Source: an uncultured Oscillospiraceae bacterium
Lineage (GTDB): Bacteria; Bacillota; Clostridia; Oscillospirales; Acutalibacteraceae
DNA length: 13,821 bases
Direction: 5' to 3'
Assembly (NCBI GenBank): GCA_900549055.1
Contig: URNB01000050.1
Location: 1-13,821, forward strand
Positions 1 through 7,066 of this stretch are shown here, one piece after another (positions within the stretch are counted from its first letter, which is position 1; each line of letters begins with the position of its first letter). The notes under the pieces were generated by a model, which was not told where the DNA came from, did not search any database, and saw nothing but the letters and a program-made list of their open reading frames with translations. A program made the position numbers and the translations under genes.

Positions 1-21
1 TATGCGGTGGGTAATAATTCT

Positions 22-108
22 CAGTCTGTCGATAAACTCGGAAATTTGTTTAGGTTGATTTTTCTGCCCCAGCAGCAATGATACATATTTTACAGCATTA
101 CGGCCACC
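22..108. repeat. dispersed repeat, copy A (left of efflux cassette)
   Basis: This stretch matches the one at 5763-5811 in the same orientation. Bases 22-51 match 5763-5792 at 24 of 30 positions, sharing GTCTGTC, TAAAC and AAATTTGTTT. Bases 88-108 match 5791-5811 at 16 of 21 positions, sharing CAGC, TTAC and GCC. Copy A carries about 36 extra bases (52-87), so copy B looks like a deleted version. On the minus strand copy A is open in one frame to the window edge, with no convincing start or ribosome binding site. It may therefore be gene-derived. I do not recognise the family; alignment was by eye. Confidence 0.5.
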
Positions 109-172
109 CTTTGTAAATGGAATAAATATACCGACAATATGCTTCGGACTGCATATATCCGAGCCTCGGGTC

Positions 173-201
173 TTGATTTTCAAGGGATAATATGGTATAC
201 T
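173..201 (+). promoter_or_regulatory. sigma-A type promoter of the TetR-family gene
   Basis: A -35 box TTGATT (173-178) and a -10 box TATACT (196-201) are separated by exactly 17 bp, 37 bp before the start codon. The -10 box lies within the left arm of the inverted repeat at 194-225, so regulator binding would compete directly with RNA polymerase. Confidence 0.75.
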
Positions 202-225
202 GTCACTGCAGTGCGGCAGTATACC
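194..225. promoter_or_regulatory. probable TetR-family operator (inverted repeat)
   Basis: GGTATACTG (194-202) and CAGTATACC (217-225) form a perfect 9-bp inverted repeat separated by 14 bp. A second perfect palindrome, CACTGCAGTG (204-213), sits between them, one base off the outer centre. It covers the -10 box and presumed start site, the usual place for a TetR autorepression operator. That the adjacent gene product binds here is inferred from position and symmetry. Confidence 0.75.
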
Positions 226-237
226 CGGAGGTGCGAT

Positions 238-801
238 ATGGCGCAATTTACCAAAAAGGCAATTTTAGACTCATTTGTAGAGCTTATTTCGGAACGCCCG
301 TTTGATAAAATTACAGTTAAAGACATTGTTACCCGCTGCGGGGTAAACCGCAATACATTTTATTATTATTTTGAGGATGTATATGCGCTGGTTGACGAGC
401 TTTTTCAGGTGGAGACACAAAACATTCTAGGCAGCAATGCCGATTACGAGACATGGCAGGAAGCCTTTTTAAAGGGCATTGATTTTGTACATAACAACCG
501 CCGCGCAATATATCATCTTTATAATTCAATCAGCCACGAGCAGGTTGAAACCTATCTTAATAAGGTTACATACAACAATATACTTATATTCATTAAAAAA
601 TCGGTTGCCGATTTATCCCCGACCGAGGAAGACGTGGAGCTTGTAGCCTCGTTTTATTCCCACGCACTTGTGGGTATGACGCTTGAGTGGTTGAGCGGCG
701 GCATGAAGGGCGACCCGCACGATTTTGTTATAAGAATAAGCGAGCTTTTGGACGGAACGGTGCGCTACTGCTTTTTGAAAAATACAGACAAACAGATGTA
801 A
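238..801 (+). CDS. TetR/AcrR-family transcriptional regulator
   Basis: This 187-aa protein has the size and layout of a TetR-family repressor: an N-terminal helix-turn-helix followed by an all-helical ligand-binding and dimerisation half. The DNA-binding part is residues 1-55, with the hallmark run ITVKDIVTRCGVNRNTFYYY around residues 24-43, including the aromatic FYYYF after the recognition helix. The C-terminal half (about 70-187) is less conserved and its ligand cannot be read from sequence. I chose the ATG at 238 because GGAGGT (227-232) lies 5 bases upstream. The longer in-frame start at 139 would place the promoter and operator inside the gene. It precedes, on the same strand, an efflux-type operon with its own promoter, so it is a candidate local repressor of that operon and probably of itself. 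Confidence 0.93.
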   Translation: MAQFTKKAILDSFVELISERPFDKITVKDIVTRCGVNRNTFYYYFEDVYALVDELFQVETQNILGSNADYETWQEAFLKGIDFVHNNRRAIYHLYNSISHEQVETYLNKVTYNNILIFIKKSVADLSPTEEDVELVASFYSHALVGMTLEWLSGGMKGDPHDFVIRISELLDGTVRYCFLKNTDKQM

Positions 802-823
802 ATGTCTGAAAATACGACACTTT

Positions 824-859
824 AAGGCTTATGTGTGAAATTCGCACATAAGCCTTTTT
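824..859 (+). terminator. Rho-independent terminator after the TetR gene
   Basis: A perfect 12-bp stem, AAGGCTTATGTG (824-835) with CACATAAGCCTT (845-856), closes a 9-base loop and runs into TTTTT. It lies 22 bases after the TetR stop and before the operon promoter, so the regulator and the transporter genes are separate transcription units apart from any read-through. Confidence 0.9.
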
Positions 860-866
860 ATGTTTA

Positions 867-895
867 TTGGAAACGGAAATTATTATGTATATAAT
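867..895 (+). promoter_or_regulatory. promoter of the DUF308-MMPL-heptad operon
   Basis: TTGGAA (867-872) and a consensus TATAAT (890-895) are 17 bp apart, 36 bp before the ATG at 931. The TetR-gene operator sequence does not recur here. Only a weak ATTAT-GTAT-ATAAT symmetry (882-895) overlaps the -10 box. Confidence 0.75.
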
Positions 896-930
896 ATATT
901 GCGTTGAGAAAATGAAGGGAGGAAAAAACA

Positions 931-1473
931 ATGAAAACCATTAAACAGGCAAAATGGTGTTATATAATCTGTTCTGTGCTGCTTATAGCCGCCGGCATTT
1001 ATATAATGATAAAACCGTATGCATCGGCAATTATTTTTTGCAGGGTTATAGGCGCTGTGTCGCTTTTCTACGGAGTTTCAAAAATACTCGGCTATTTTTC
1101 ACACGACCTTTACAACCTTGCCTTTCAGTTTGATTTAGCGCTCGGAGTTTTCACACTTATCTTCGGTTTGATACTTCTGCTGCGCTCTGCGAGGGTCGTA
1201 GCCTTTATGCCGGCAATACTCGGCGTGTTTGTTTTGGTGGACGGCGTGTTCAAGCTGCAAACAGCGGTTGACGCAAAGCGCTTCGGGCTTTCAAACTGGT
1301 GGCTGATACTTTTAGGCTCGCTTATATGCGCGCTTTTCGGGCTGCTGCTTATAATCGACCCGTTCAGCGGCAACAGCGTGCTTATGACCTTTGTGGGTCT
1401 GTCACTCGCAATCGACGGGCTGCAAAATTTATTTAACGCGTTTTACACCGTTAAAATACTGAAAAACCAATGA
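931..1473 (+). CDS. DUF308/HdeD-like six-helix membrane protein
   Basis: This 180-aa, very hydrophobic protein has six predicted membrane helices, roughly residues 9-28, 32-55, 66-84, 88-108, 121-142 and 147-170. It is built of three two-helix repeats. The second helix of each carries a related motif: GAVSLFYGVSKIL (41-53), GVFVLVDGVFKLQ (98-110) and GLSLAIDGLQNLF (156-168). This pattern is typical of the DUF308/HdeD family, whose Escherichia coli member is linked to acid resistance; the biochemical role is not established. GGGAGG (917-922) lies 8 bases before the ATG. It is the first gene of an operon, with only 14 bases to the MMPL transporter gene. I infer that it supports the transporter or the envelope stress response the operon serves. 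Confidence 0.8.
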   Translation: MKTIKQAKWCYIICSVLLIAAGIYIMIKPYASAIIFCRVIGAVSLFYGVSKILGYFSHDLYNLAFQFDLALGVFTLIFGLILLLRSARVVAFMPAILGVFVLVDGVFKLQTAVDAKRFGLSNWWLILLGSLICALFGLLLIIDPFSGNSVLMTFVGLSLAIDGLQNLFNAFYTVKILKNQ

Positions 1474-1487
1474 AAGCTGGGAGATAA

Positions 1488-3578
1488 ATGATAAAATTCG
1501 GAAAAGGCGTGGTGAAGCACCGCGTACTTATTCTGATAATCGCGATAGCCTTAATGGTGCCGTCGGTTTTCGGAATACTTAAAACGCGTATCAATTACGA
1601 TATGCTGACCTACCTGCCCGACGACATTGAAACAATGAAAGGGCAAAACATACTGCTCGACGATTTCGGCAAGGGCGCGTTCTCATTTATAATCGTTGAC
1701 GGTATGGAGGATAAGCAGGTATCCGCTTTACGCGAAAAGATCGAAAAGGTAGACAATGTTGACAGCGCTATCTGGTACGACAGCGTTATGGATTTATCCG
1801 TACCGAAAGAAATGCTGCCCGATGATATTTACAATGCCTTTAACTCGGGCGACTCAACCATAATAGCGGTCTTCTTTAAGACCTCCACCTCGGCGGACGA
1901 AACCATGACCGCCATTAAAGAGGTAAGAAAGATTGCCGATAAAAACTGCTATGTAACCGGTATGTCGGCGGTTGTTACCGACCTTAAAGACCTGTGTGAG
2001 CACGAAGAGCCGATATATGTAGGAATTGCGGTTTTGCTTTGCACGGTTACAATGATGATATTCATGGATAACTGGATAATACCGTTTTTGTTCCTTGCGA
2101 ATATCGGTATGGCAATCGTAGTAAACCTCGGTTCAAACTACTTCATGGGCGAGATTTCATATGTAACAAAGGCGCTTGCCGCGGTGCTGCAGTTAGCCGT
2201 TACAATGGACTACTCAATATTCCTCTGGCATAGCTATGAGGAGCAAAAGGAGCGCTACTCGGGTGATAAGCACAGAGCAATGGCGCACGCGATTAAAGCC
2301 ACCATTACCTCGGTCGTCGGCAGCTCGATAACCACCGTTGCGGGCTTTATAGCACTTTGCTTTATGAGCTATACGCTGGGTCGCGACCTCGGTATAGTAA
2401 TGGCAAAGGGCGTTTTGTTCGGACTTATTTCCTGCGTAACCGTTCTCCCCTCTTTAATACTTGTATGCGATAAGCTGCTTGAAAAAACAAAGCACAGAGC
2501 GCTTATCCCCCCGATGAACAGGCTTACAAGCTTTGTAGTTAAGCGCTCGTGGATATTCCTTATAGTCTTCTTAGTGCTTGTGGGTCCTGCTTTCTGGTGC
2601 TACACCAAGGCAAACAGCGAGGTTTATTACAATATGACCGAAACACTGCCTAAGACCATGGAATGCTCGATAGCAAATACCAAGCTTGAAGAAGAGTTCC
2701 ACGTAGGTTCAACGCATATGGTGCTTATATCTGCCGATACCGACGGCAAGACAATACGCGAGATGTCAAGCGAAATGGAAAAGATAGACGGAGTTAAGTT
2801 CGTATTGGGGCTTGAATCGGTAGTGGGCAGCAGAATACCGGATGAAATAATTCCGGATGAAGCAAAGTCCACCTTACAAAGCGACAGCTGGAAGCTGATG
2901 GTTATAAACTCCGAGTACGCAACCGCTTCCGACGAAGTAAACGAGCAGATAACCAAGCTTAACGATATACTTAAAAAGTACGATAAAAACGGTATGCTCA
3001 TAGGTGAGGCGCCCTGCACCAAGGATATGATAGATATTACCGACCACGATTTCAAGGTGGTTGACGCAATTTCAATAGTGGCGATATTCATTATAATCCT
3101 GCTTGTTTTAAAGAGCTTCTCCCTCCCGATAATTTTGGTTTCGGTAATCGAGCTTGCAATATTCATAAACCTCGGTTTCTGCCACCTACTCGGCACATCA
3201 ATGCCGTTTATAGCGCCTATATGCATAAGCACAATTCAGTTAGGCTCAACGGTTGACTATGCAATACTTATGACCACGCGCTACAAGAGAGAGCGCTCTT
3301 TGGGCGGAGACAAGAAAACATCGGTCAGCATAGCGCTTAAGACCTCTATTCCCTCGGTTGTGGTAAGTGCGCTCGGCTTCTTCGCCGCAACCTTCGGCGT
3401 GGGGCTTTACTCCGACGTTGATATTATCAGCTCAATATGCAACCTGATGGCGCGCGGCGCTGTAATCAGTATGCTTGCGGTAATATTCATACTGCCCGCA
3501 ATGTTTATGCTGTTTGATAAGGTCATTTGCAATACAAGTATAGGCTTTAAGCCTAAAAAACAAACGGAGGCTAAATGA
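1488..3578 (+). CDS. MMPL/RND-family transporter
   Basis: This 696-aa membrane protein has the two-fold layout of MMPL/RND permeases. Each half has one helix (about 13-31 and 353-372), an outside domain (32-175 and 373-523), then a bundle of five helices (176-327 and 524-677). The conserved intramembrane aspartates sit in matching positions: D241 in VTMDYSIFLWHSYEEQ and D590 in GSTVDYAILMTTRYKRE. In the family these drive proton-coupled export of lipids or hydrophobic compounds. The length fits the compact Gram-positive MMPL type and both halves look intact. GGAG (1479-1482) precedes the ATG by 5 bases, and the next gene starts 2 bases after the stop, so the two products are probably co-translated and act together. 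The substrate cannot be told from sequence. Confidence 0.93.
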   Translation: MIKFGKGVVKHRVLILIIAIALMVPSVFGILKTRINYDMLTYLPDDIETMKGQNILLDDFGKGAFSFIIVDGMEDKQVSALREKIEKVDNVDSAIWYDSVMDLSVPKEMLPDDIYNAFNSGDSTIIAVFFKTSTSADETMTAIKEVRKIADKNCYVTGMSAVVTDLKDLCEHEEPIYVGIAVLLCTVTMMIFMDNWIIPFLFLANIGMAIVVNLGSNYFMGEISYVTKALAAVLQLAVTMDYSIFLWHSYEEQKERYSGDKHRAMAHAIKATITSVVGSSITTVAGFIALCFMSYTLGRDLGIVMAKGVLFGLISCVTVLPSLILVCDKLLEKTKHRALIPPMNRLTSFVVKRSWIFLIVFLVLVGPAFWCYTKANSEVYYNMTETLPKTMECSIANTKLEEEFHVGSTHMVLISADTDGKTIREMSSEMEKIDGVKFVLGLESVVGSRIPDEIIPDEAKSTLQSDSWKLMVINSEYATASDEVNEQITKLNDILKKYDKNGMLIGEAPCTKDMIDITDHDFKVVDAISIVAIFIIILLVLKSFSLPIILVSVIELAIFINLGFCHLLGTSMPFIAPICISTIQLGSTVDYAILMTTRYKRERSLGGDKKTSVSIALKTSIPSVVVSALGFFAATFGVGLYSDVDIISSICNLMARGAVISMLAVIFILPAMFMLFDKVICNTSIGFKPKKQTEAK

Positions 3579-3579
3579 A

Positions 3580-5697
3580 ATGAAAACTGTTAAGAACGAT
3601 TTAATAAAACTTATTGCAGTTGCCGCTGCCGGCGTTATTGCCGGCACGGGCGTTACCGCGGCGGCTATAAATGCCGCAAACAATAAAAAGGATACCGCAA
3701 GCACCTCTACGTCAGTTTCATCCGAAAGCGATAAAACAGACGTAAAGGCCGCAAAGGACGAAACCGTTTATGTGCTTGCTAATGCCGACGGCTCGGTTAA
3801 AAAGATAATCGTAAGCGATTGGATTAAAAACGGGCTTAACGAAAAATCCTTAAAGGATAAAACAGAACTTGAGGACGTTAAGAACGTTAAGGGCGATGAA
3901 TCCTATGTAATGGATACCGACAATATGCGCGTATGGAACGCCGACGGCGCGGACATTTATTACCAGGGCACAATAAGCAAGGAACTGCCCGTTGATTTAA
4001 AAGTAAGCTATAAATTAGACGGCAAGACCGTTTCAGCCGATGAAATTGCGGGAAAGAGCGGCAAGGCTACAATCCGCTTTGACTACACAAACAAGCAGTA
4101 CAGCGAAGTAAACATAGGCGGCAAAACCGAAAAGATTTATGTTCCCTTTGCAATGCTGACTGGCTTAATGCTTGATAACGACGTTTTCTCAAACGTATCG
4201 GTTACAAACGGCAAGATTATAAACGACGGCGACCGTACAATAGTTGCGGGCTTTGCGCTGCCGGGTTTGCAGGAAAACCTTAATTTAAGCAAGGATAAAT
4301 TTGAAATTCCCGATTACATTGAAGTTACGGCAGATGTTAAAAACTTTGCCCTTACCACTACCCTCACCCTTGCGACAAACAGCCTCTTTAATGAATTTGA
4401 TACTTCAAAGCTTAACTCCGCCGACGATTTACAGGCGCAGCTGAACGAGCTTACAAGCGGTATGAAAAAGCTGATAGACGGCTCCTCCGAGCTGTACGGC
4501 GGGCTTACTACCCTGCTTTCAAAGTCTAAAGAGTTAGTTGCGGGTATTGATAAATTATCCGCCGGTACCGACGAGCTTTCAAGCGGTGCCGCAGCGCTTA
4601 ACGCGGGGCTTAACACCTTGGTTTCAAACAACGGCGATTTAACATCAGGCGCTAAACAGGTATTCGATACACTGCTTGCCACAGTCACAAAGCAATTGAA
4701 CGAGGGCGGCATAGAGGGCTTTGAAGCACTCACGACAGATAACTACAAGACAGTATTAAACGGATTAACCAAAGACCCAATGAAATATTTAAGCGCCGCT
4801 AAAAAAGCCGAGGTGCTTAAAACCGCCGAAACGGCAGTTGACGCAGAGCTTGAAAAGGCAAAGGTTCCCGCAGAATATTACACCCCTGTTAAGGTAATGC
4901 TTTTCGACCGCTTAAGCAATGGCAAGACCAGGGAGGCGGCAATGAAAGAAATAAAAGACCTGCTCACCCCCGCGGTAACGGTTGAAACAATATCCAAAAC
5001 CGTAGAAGCGGACGAAACCGTTTACAATATGCTTAAAGCAAGCAAAGGCGAAGAAACCGCAGCGCTTATAGCTAAGGTTTGCAATGCATTAAGCCAGCAA
5101 AGCGGCGGTAAGGCTACGCCCGTTCAGATTTTGCAAAGCGGAAAAGCAACCGAGCTTATAACGGCAGCGCAAGCGGGTCAGGCGGCATTACAGGCAGCTG
5201 CAGCCGATAAAAACGCAGCAACCAAGATTACCGCGCTTTACACCACACTTGCCACACCTACCGTAACCGCTACTGTTAAAACCGCAATTGATACGGCTGT
5301 CGCCTCGCTTGACAGCTACAATACCTTCTATCAGGGCGTGCTCGCCTACACCGCAGGCGTTTCGGCGGCAGCCGACGGCAGCAGCAAGGTAAACGCAGGC
5401 GCCAAGCAGCTGAAGGACGGCGCGGCAGAGCTTAAAGCGGGCGCTTCGCAGTTAGTACCCGGCGAAGAAAAGCTCGCTGACGGCTCAAAGCAGTTAGCCG
5501 ACGGAATAAAAGAGCTTAACGATAAGGGCATAAGCAAGTTAACGGGTCTTGCGGGCGACGATCTGCAGAACCTTGTAGACAGAGTAAAGGCAACGGTTGA
5601 CGTTTCCAAGAATTATAAATCATTCGCCGGAATTGCAGACGGTACAGACGGCAGCGTTAAGTTCATCTACAAAACCGACGAGGTAAAAGCGAAATAA
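3580..5697 (+). CDS. L-x-x-G heptad-repeat envelope protein, putative MMPL partner
   Basis: This 705-aa protein has one N-terminal hydrophobic segment (about 9-31), either a membrane anchor or a signal peptide with a possible cut near TAAAINA. A Ser/Thr-rich linker (39-58) and a probable beta-rich domain (60-265) follow. Next come two tracts of strict heptads: Leu at 291, 298, 305, 312, 319, 326, 333, 340, 347, and Val604 then Leu at 611, 618, 625, 632, 639, 646, mostly L-x-x-G. A helical, Ala/Lys/Thr-rich insert (352-600) lies between them. L-x-x-G heptads are known from YhgE/Pip-type proteins, including the type VII secretion protein EsaA, but no C-terminal membrane region or sorting motif is present here. 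GGAGG (3566-3570), inside the end of the MMPL gene, lies 9 bases before the ATG. I infer a periplasm-like adaptor or tether for the MMPL transporter; this is unproven. Confidence 0.75.
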   Translation: MKTVKNDLIKLIAVAAAGVIAGTGVTAAAINAANNKKDTASTSTSVSSESDKTDVKAAKDETVYVLANADGSVKKIIVSDWIKNGLNEKSLKDKTELEDVKNVKGDESYVMDTDNMRVWNADGADIYYQGTISKELPVDLKVSYKLDGKTVSADEIAGKSGKATIRFDYTNKQYSEVNIGGKTEKIYVPFAMLTGLMLDNDVFSNVSVTNGKIINDGDRTIVAGFALPGLQENLNLSKDKFEIPDYIEVTADVKNFALTTTLTLATNSLFNEFDTSKLNSADDLQAQLNELTSGMKKLIDGSSELYGGLTTLLSKSKELVAGIDKLSAGTDELSSGAAALNAGLNTLVSNNGDLTSGAKQVFDTLLATVTKQLNEGGIEGFEALTTDNYKTVLNGLTKDPMKYLSAAKKAEVLKTAETAVDAELEKAKVPAEYYTPVKVMLFDRLSNGKTREAAMKEIKDLLTPAVTVETISKTVEADETVYNMLKASKGEETAALIAKVCNALSQQSGGKATPVQILQSGKATELITAAQAGQAALQAAAADKNAATKITALYTTLATPTVTATVKTAIDTAVASLDSYNTFYQGVLAYTAGVSAAADGSSKVNAGAKQLKDGAAELKAGASQLVPGEEKLADGSKQLADGIKELNDKGISKLTGLAGDDLQNLVDRVKATVDVSKNYKSFAGIADGTDGSVKFIYKTDEVKAK

Positions 5698-5711
5698 ACA
5701 ATCAATATACG

Positions 5712-5747
5712 AAAAATCCCGTCACATAATTCGCGGCGGGATTTTTT
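5712..5747 (+). terminator. Rho-independent terminator ending the efflux operon
   Basis: AAAAATCCCG (5712-5721) pairs with CGGGATTTTT (5737-5746), and the right arm merges into a TTTTTT run. It lies 14 bases after the stop of the heptad-repeat gene. Confidence 0.88.
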
Positions 5748-5762
5748 CGGCATATAATTATT

Positions 5763-5811
5763 CGGTCTGTCACTAAACCCAAAAATTTGTTTTTGCAGCG
5801 TTACCGCCGCA
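5763..5811. repeat. dispersed repeat, copy B (right of efflux cassette)
   Basis: This is the second copy of the repeat at 22-108, in the same orientation, starting 16 bases past the operon terminator. It lacks about 36 internal bases of copy A, and its equivalent minus-strand frame is interrupted, so it is a decayed or shorter copy. The stretch from 5812 to 6038 holds only a 7-bp inverted repeat AGCACAG/CTGTGCT (5870-5897) and no supportable gene. Confidence 0.5.
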
Positions 5812-6038
5812 TATTATCATTTCTCTGTAAAGCAGCATGCTTGACAGATCAAAGCATAATCGACCGATAAGCACAGTCAAGCCAAGCAATCTGTGCTGTA
5901 TTCCGCATTACTGCGTTGAGGAAATTTTTATTTTCACAAAGAATGAAAACAGGAATATATATTAGATTTTAGACGGTAGATAAGATATGCGAAATGCGCC
6001 TTCAGCATATGATATTGATTTCTAATTAACTTTAGCTT

Positions 6039-6197
6039 GTAACAACCCTTCCGTCAGCCATACGGCTGCCACCTCCCCTTGCACAGGGGAGGCAGAGGCT
6101 TACGCAGACCAACGGCTCCCGGTGTTTAGGCTGCGGGTGGTCGGCGGACACCTCTGCGAAGCAGAAGCACCGACCGAGGCGGTCGAGGGATTATTAC
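6039..6197. mobile_element. MITE-like palindromic intergenic element (about 159 bp)
   Basis: The ends form an imperfect terminal inverted repeat: GTAACAACCCTTC (6039-6051) against the reverse complement of 6185-6197, GTAATAATCCCTC, 10 of 13 identical. Inside are four hairpins: CAGCC/GGCTG (6055-6068), CCTCCCCT/AGGGGAGG (6072-6092), TCTGC/GCAGA (6153-6165) and GACCG/CGGTC (6172-6184). It is GC-rich against an AT-rich flank and encodes nothing. The end motif and the CCTCCCC...GGGGAGG core resemble non-autonomous repeats common in gut Clostridia genomes. No target duplication is clear. Confidence 0.7.
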
Positions 6198-6215
6198 ATA
6201 CTCTGTCATAATTAT

Positions 6216-6265
6216 ATAAAATCGGCCTGTCGCTTTAGATTATACCTACGGCGACAGGCCGATTT
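6216..6265 (-). terminator. Rho-independent terminator downstream of ribU
   Basis: A 15-bp perfect stem (AAATCGGCCTGTCGC at 6219-6233 with its complement at 6251-6265) encloses a 17-base loop. On the minus strand the right arm ends in TTTT. It lies 17 bases beyond the ribU stop. The uridine tract is short, so termination may be partial. Confidence 0.75.
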
Positions 6266-6282
6266 CAATTAATTATTCCGTA

Positions 6283-6873
6283 TTATTTTTTAATAATCGG
6301 CGATATGCGCTTATACACCGCGAAGCAAACGGCAGTATCTATCATGCCCTTAACAAAGGTAAACGGCAGGTTGAAGATCAGCAGCGATTTGATAAGCGTA
6401 TCAGACGCAGGCAGAATTGCCTTATACATCCCGATAATGGCGTTCATCGGCATATTGTAAAGCACCACATATGCGGGATAGACCACAAAATAATTAGTAA
6501 CAACACTTATTGCCGCCATTGCAAGCGCACCGACAGCCGCCCCGAAAAACGCGCTTTTCCGTGTTTTTTTCCGCCTGTAAAAAAGTCCCGCAACGCCCAC
6601 GAACACCGCGCCCAAAATAAAGTTGGAAAGCTCTCCTACGCCTGCAGAGCCGGTAAACGGCAGGTGTGCCAGATTTTTAATAAAGCAGACTAAAATTCCG
6701 TACTGCGGGCCGAAGGCGTATGCCGTTATAATTGCGGGTATTTCGGAGAAATCCAGCTTGATAAACGGCGGAATAATAAACGGCAGCGGAAATTCAAGCA
6801 GCATGAGTGCAAAGCCCAGCGCTCCCATTATGCCGCTCACGGCGATACCTCTTAACCATTGCTTTTTTTCCAT
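6283..6873 (-). CDS. ribU: Riboflavin ECF transporter S component RibU
   Basis: RibU is the membrane substrate-binding subunit that captures riboflavin. It works with the shared EcfA/EcfA'/EcfT energising module, which is not in this window. The 196-aa protein has about six helices. The family signature lies at residues 35-60, with FIKLDFSEIPAI followed by AYAFGP. Small-residue helix 1 (AVSGIMGALGFAL) supplies the A-x-x-x-A-like face expected to contact EcfT. The start is the ATG at 6873, preceded by AAGGAAA; a 44-residue in-frame extension upstream overlaps the attenuator and riboswitch and is not coding. An upstream FMN riboswitch independently supports flavin transport. It has its own promoter and terminator, so it is a single-gene unit after mscL. 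Confidence 0.95.
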   Translation of the reverse strand: MEKKQWLRGIAVSGIMGALGFALMLLEFPLPFIIPPFIKLDFSEIPAIITAYAFGPQYGILVCFIKNLAHLPFTGSAGVGELSNFILGAVFVGVAGLFYRRKKTRKSAFFGAAVGALAMAAISVVTNYFVVYPAYVVLYNMPMNAIIGMYKAILPASDTLIKSLLIFNLPFTFVKGMIDTAVCFAVYKRISPIIKK

Positions 6874-6900
6874 AATATCATTTCCTTTCTTTTCAGGGGA

Positions 6901-6928
6901 AAAGAAAAACCCGCGTTTAAAACGCGGG
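6901..6928 (-). terminator. attenuator terminator in the ribU leader
   Basis: On the minus strand CCCGCG pairs with CGCGGG (6910-6928, with A/T pairs possibly extending the stem), followed by TTTTTCTTT. It lies between the FMN aptamer and the ribU ribosome binding site, as expected when FMN binding causes premature termination. I could not identify the anti-terminator with certainty. GGGCG in the aptamer's first stem could pair with CGCCC at the attenuator's 5' arm. Confidence 0.8.
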
Positions 6929-6944
6929 CGCAAAAATGCATATA

Positions 6945-7060
6945 CTACATTTCTTCTTTCATCCGGACTGTACCGTCGGCTCAGGAATTTCACCTGATCA
7001 GCCAAAAAGGCTCGCGGGCTTTACCGCCGGTGGGGAATTTCACCCCGCCCTGAAGATTAT
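6945..7060 (-). ncRNA. FMN riboswitch (RFN element)
   Basis: Read on the minus strand, this contains the hallmark conserved blocks of the FMN aptamer in order: CAGGGCGGGGTGAAATTCCC, then CACCGGCGGTAAAGCCCGCG, a variable GAGCC-TTTTT-GGCTG arm, then CAGGTGAAATTCCTGAGCC, GACGGTACAGTCCGGATG and AAAGAAG. The position between promoter and ribU and the following terminator indicate repression when FMN is plentiful. Outer limits are approximate. Confidence 0.97.
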
Positions 7061-7066
7061 ACTTAT

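Noticed and set aside
139..237. 33-codon upstream extension of the TetR gene
   Set aside because: It would put the promoter and operator inside the coding region. GGAGGT directly precedes the ATG at 238.
2627..3232. 201-codon open frame on the minus strand
   Set aside because: It lies wholly inside the intact MMPL gene on the opposite strand, has Ser/Ile-rich composition typical of antisense frames, and shows no domain or ribosome binding site.
5841..5870. TTGACA at 5841 as a promoter for a small RNA
   Set aside because: No acceptable -10 box lies at 16-18 bp, and no gene or terminator follows before the palindromic element.
6874..7005. 44-codon in-frame N-terminal extension of ribU
   Set aside because: It overlaps the attenuator and the FMN aptamer. 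RibU homology begins after the ATG at 6873, which has its own ribosome binding site.
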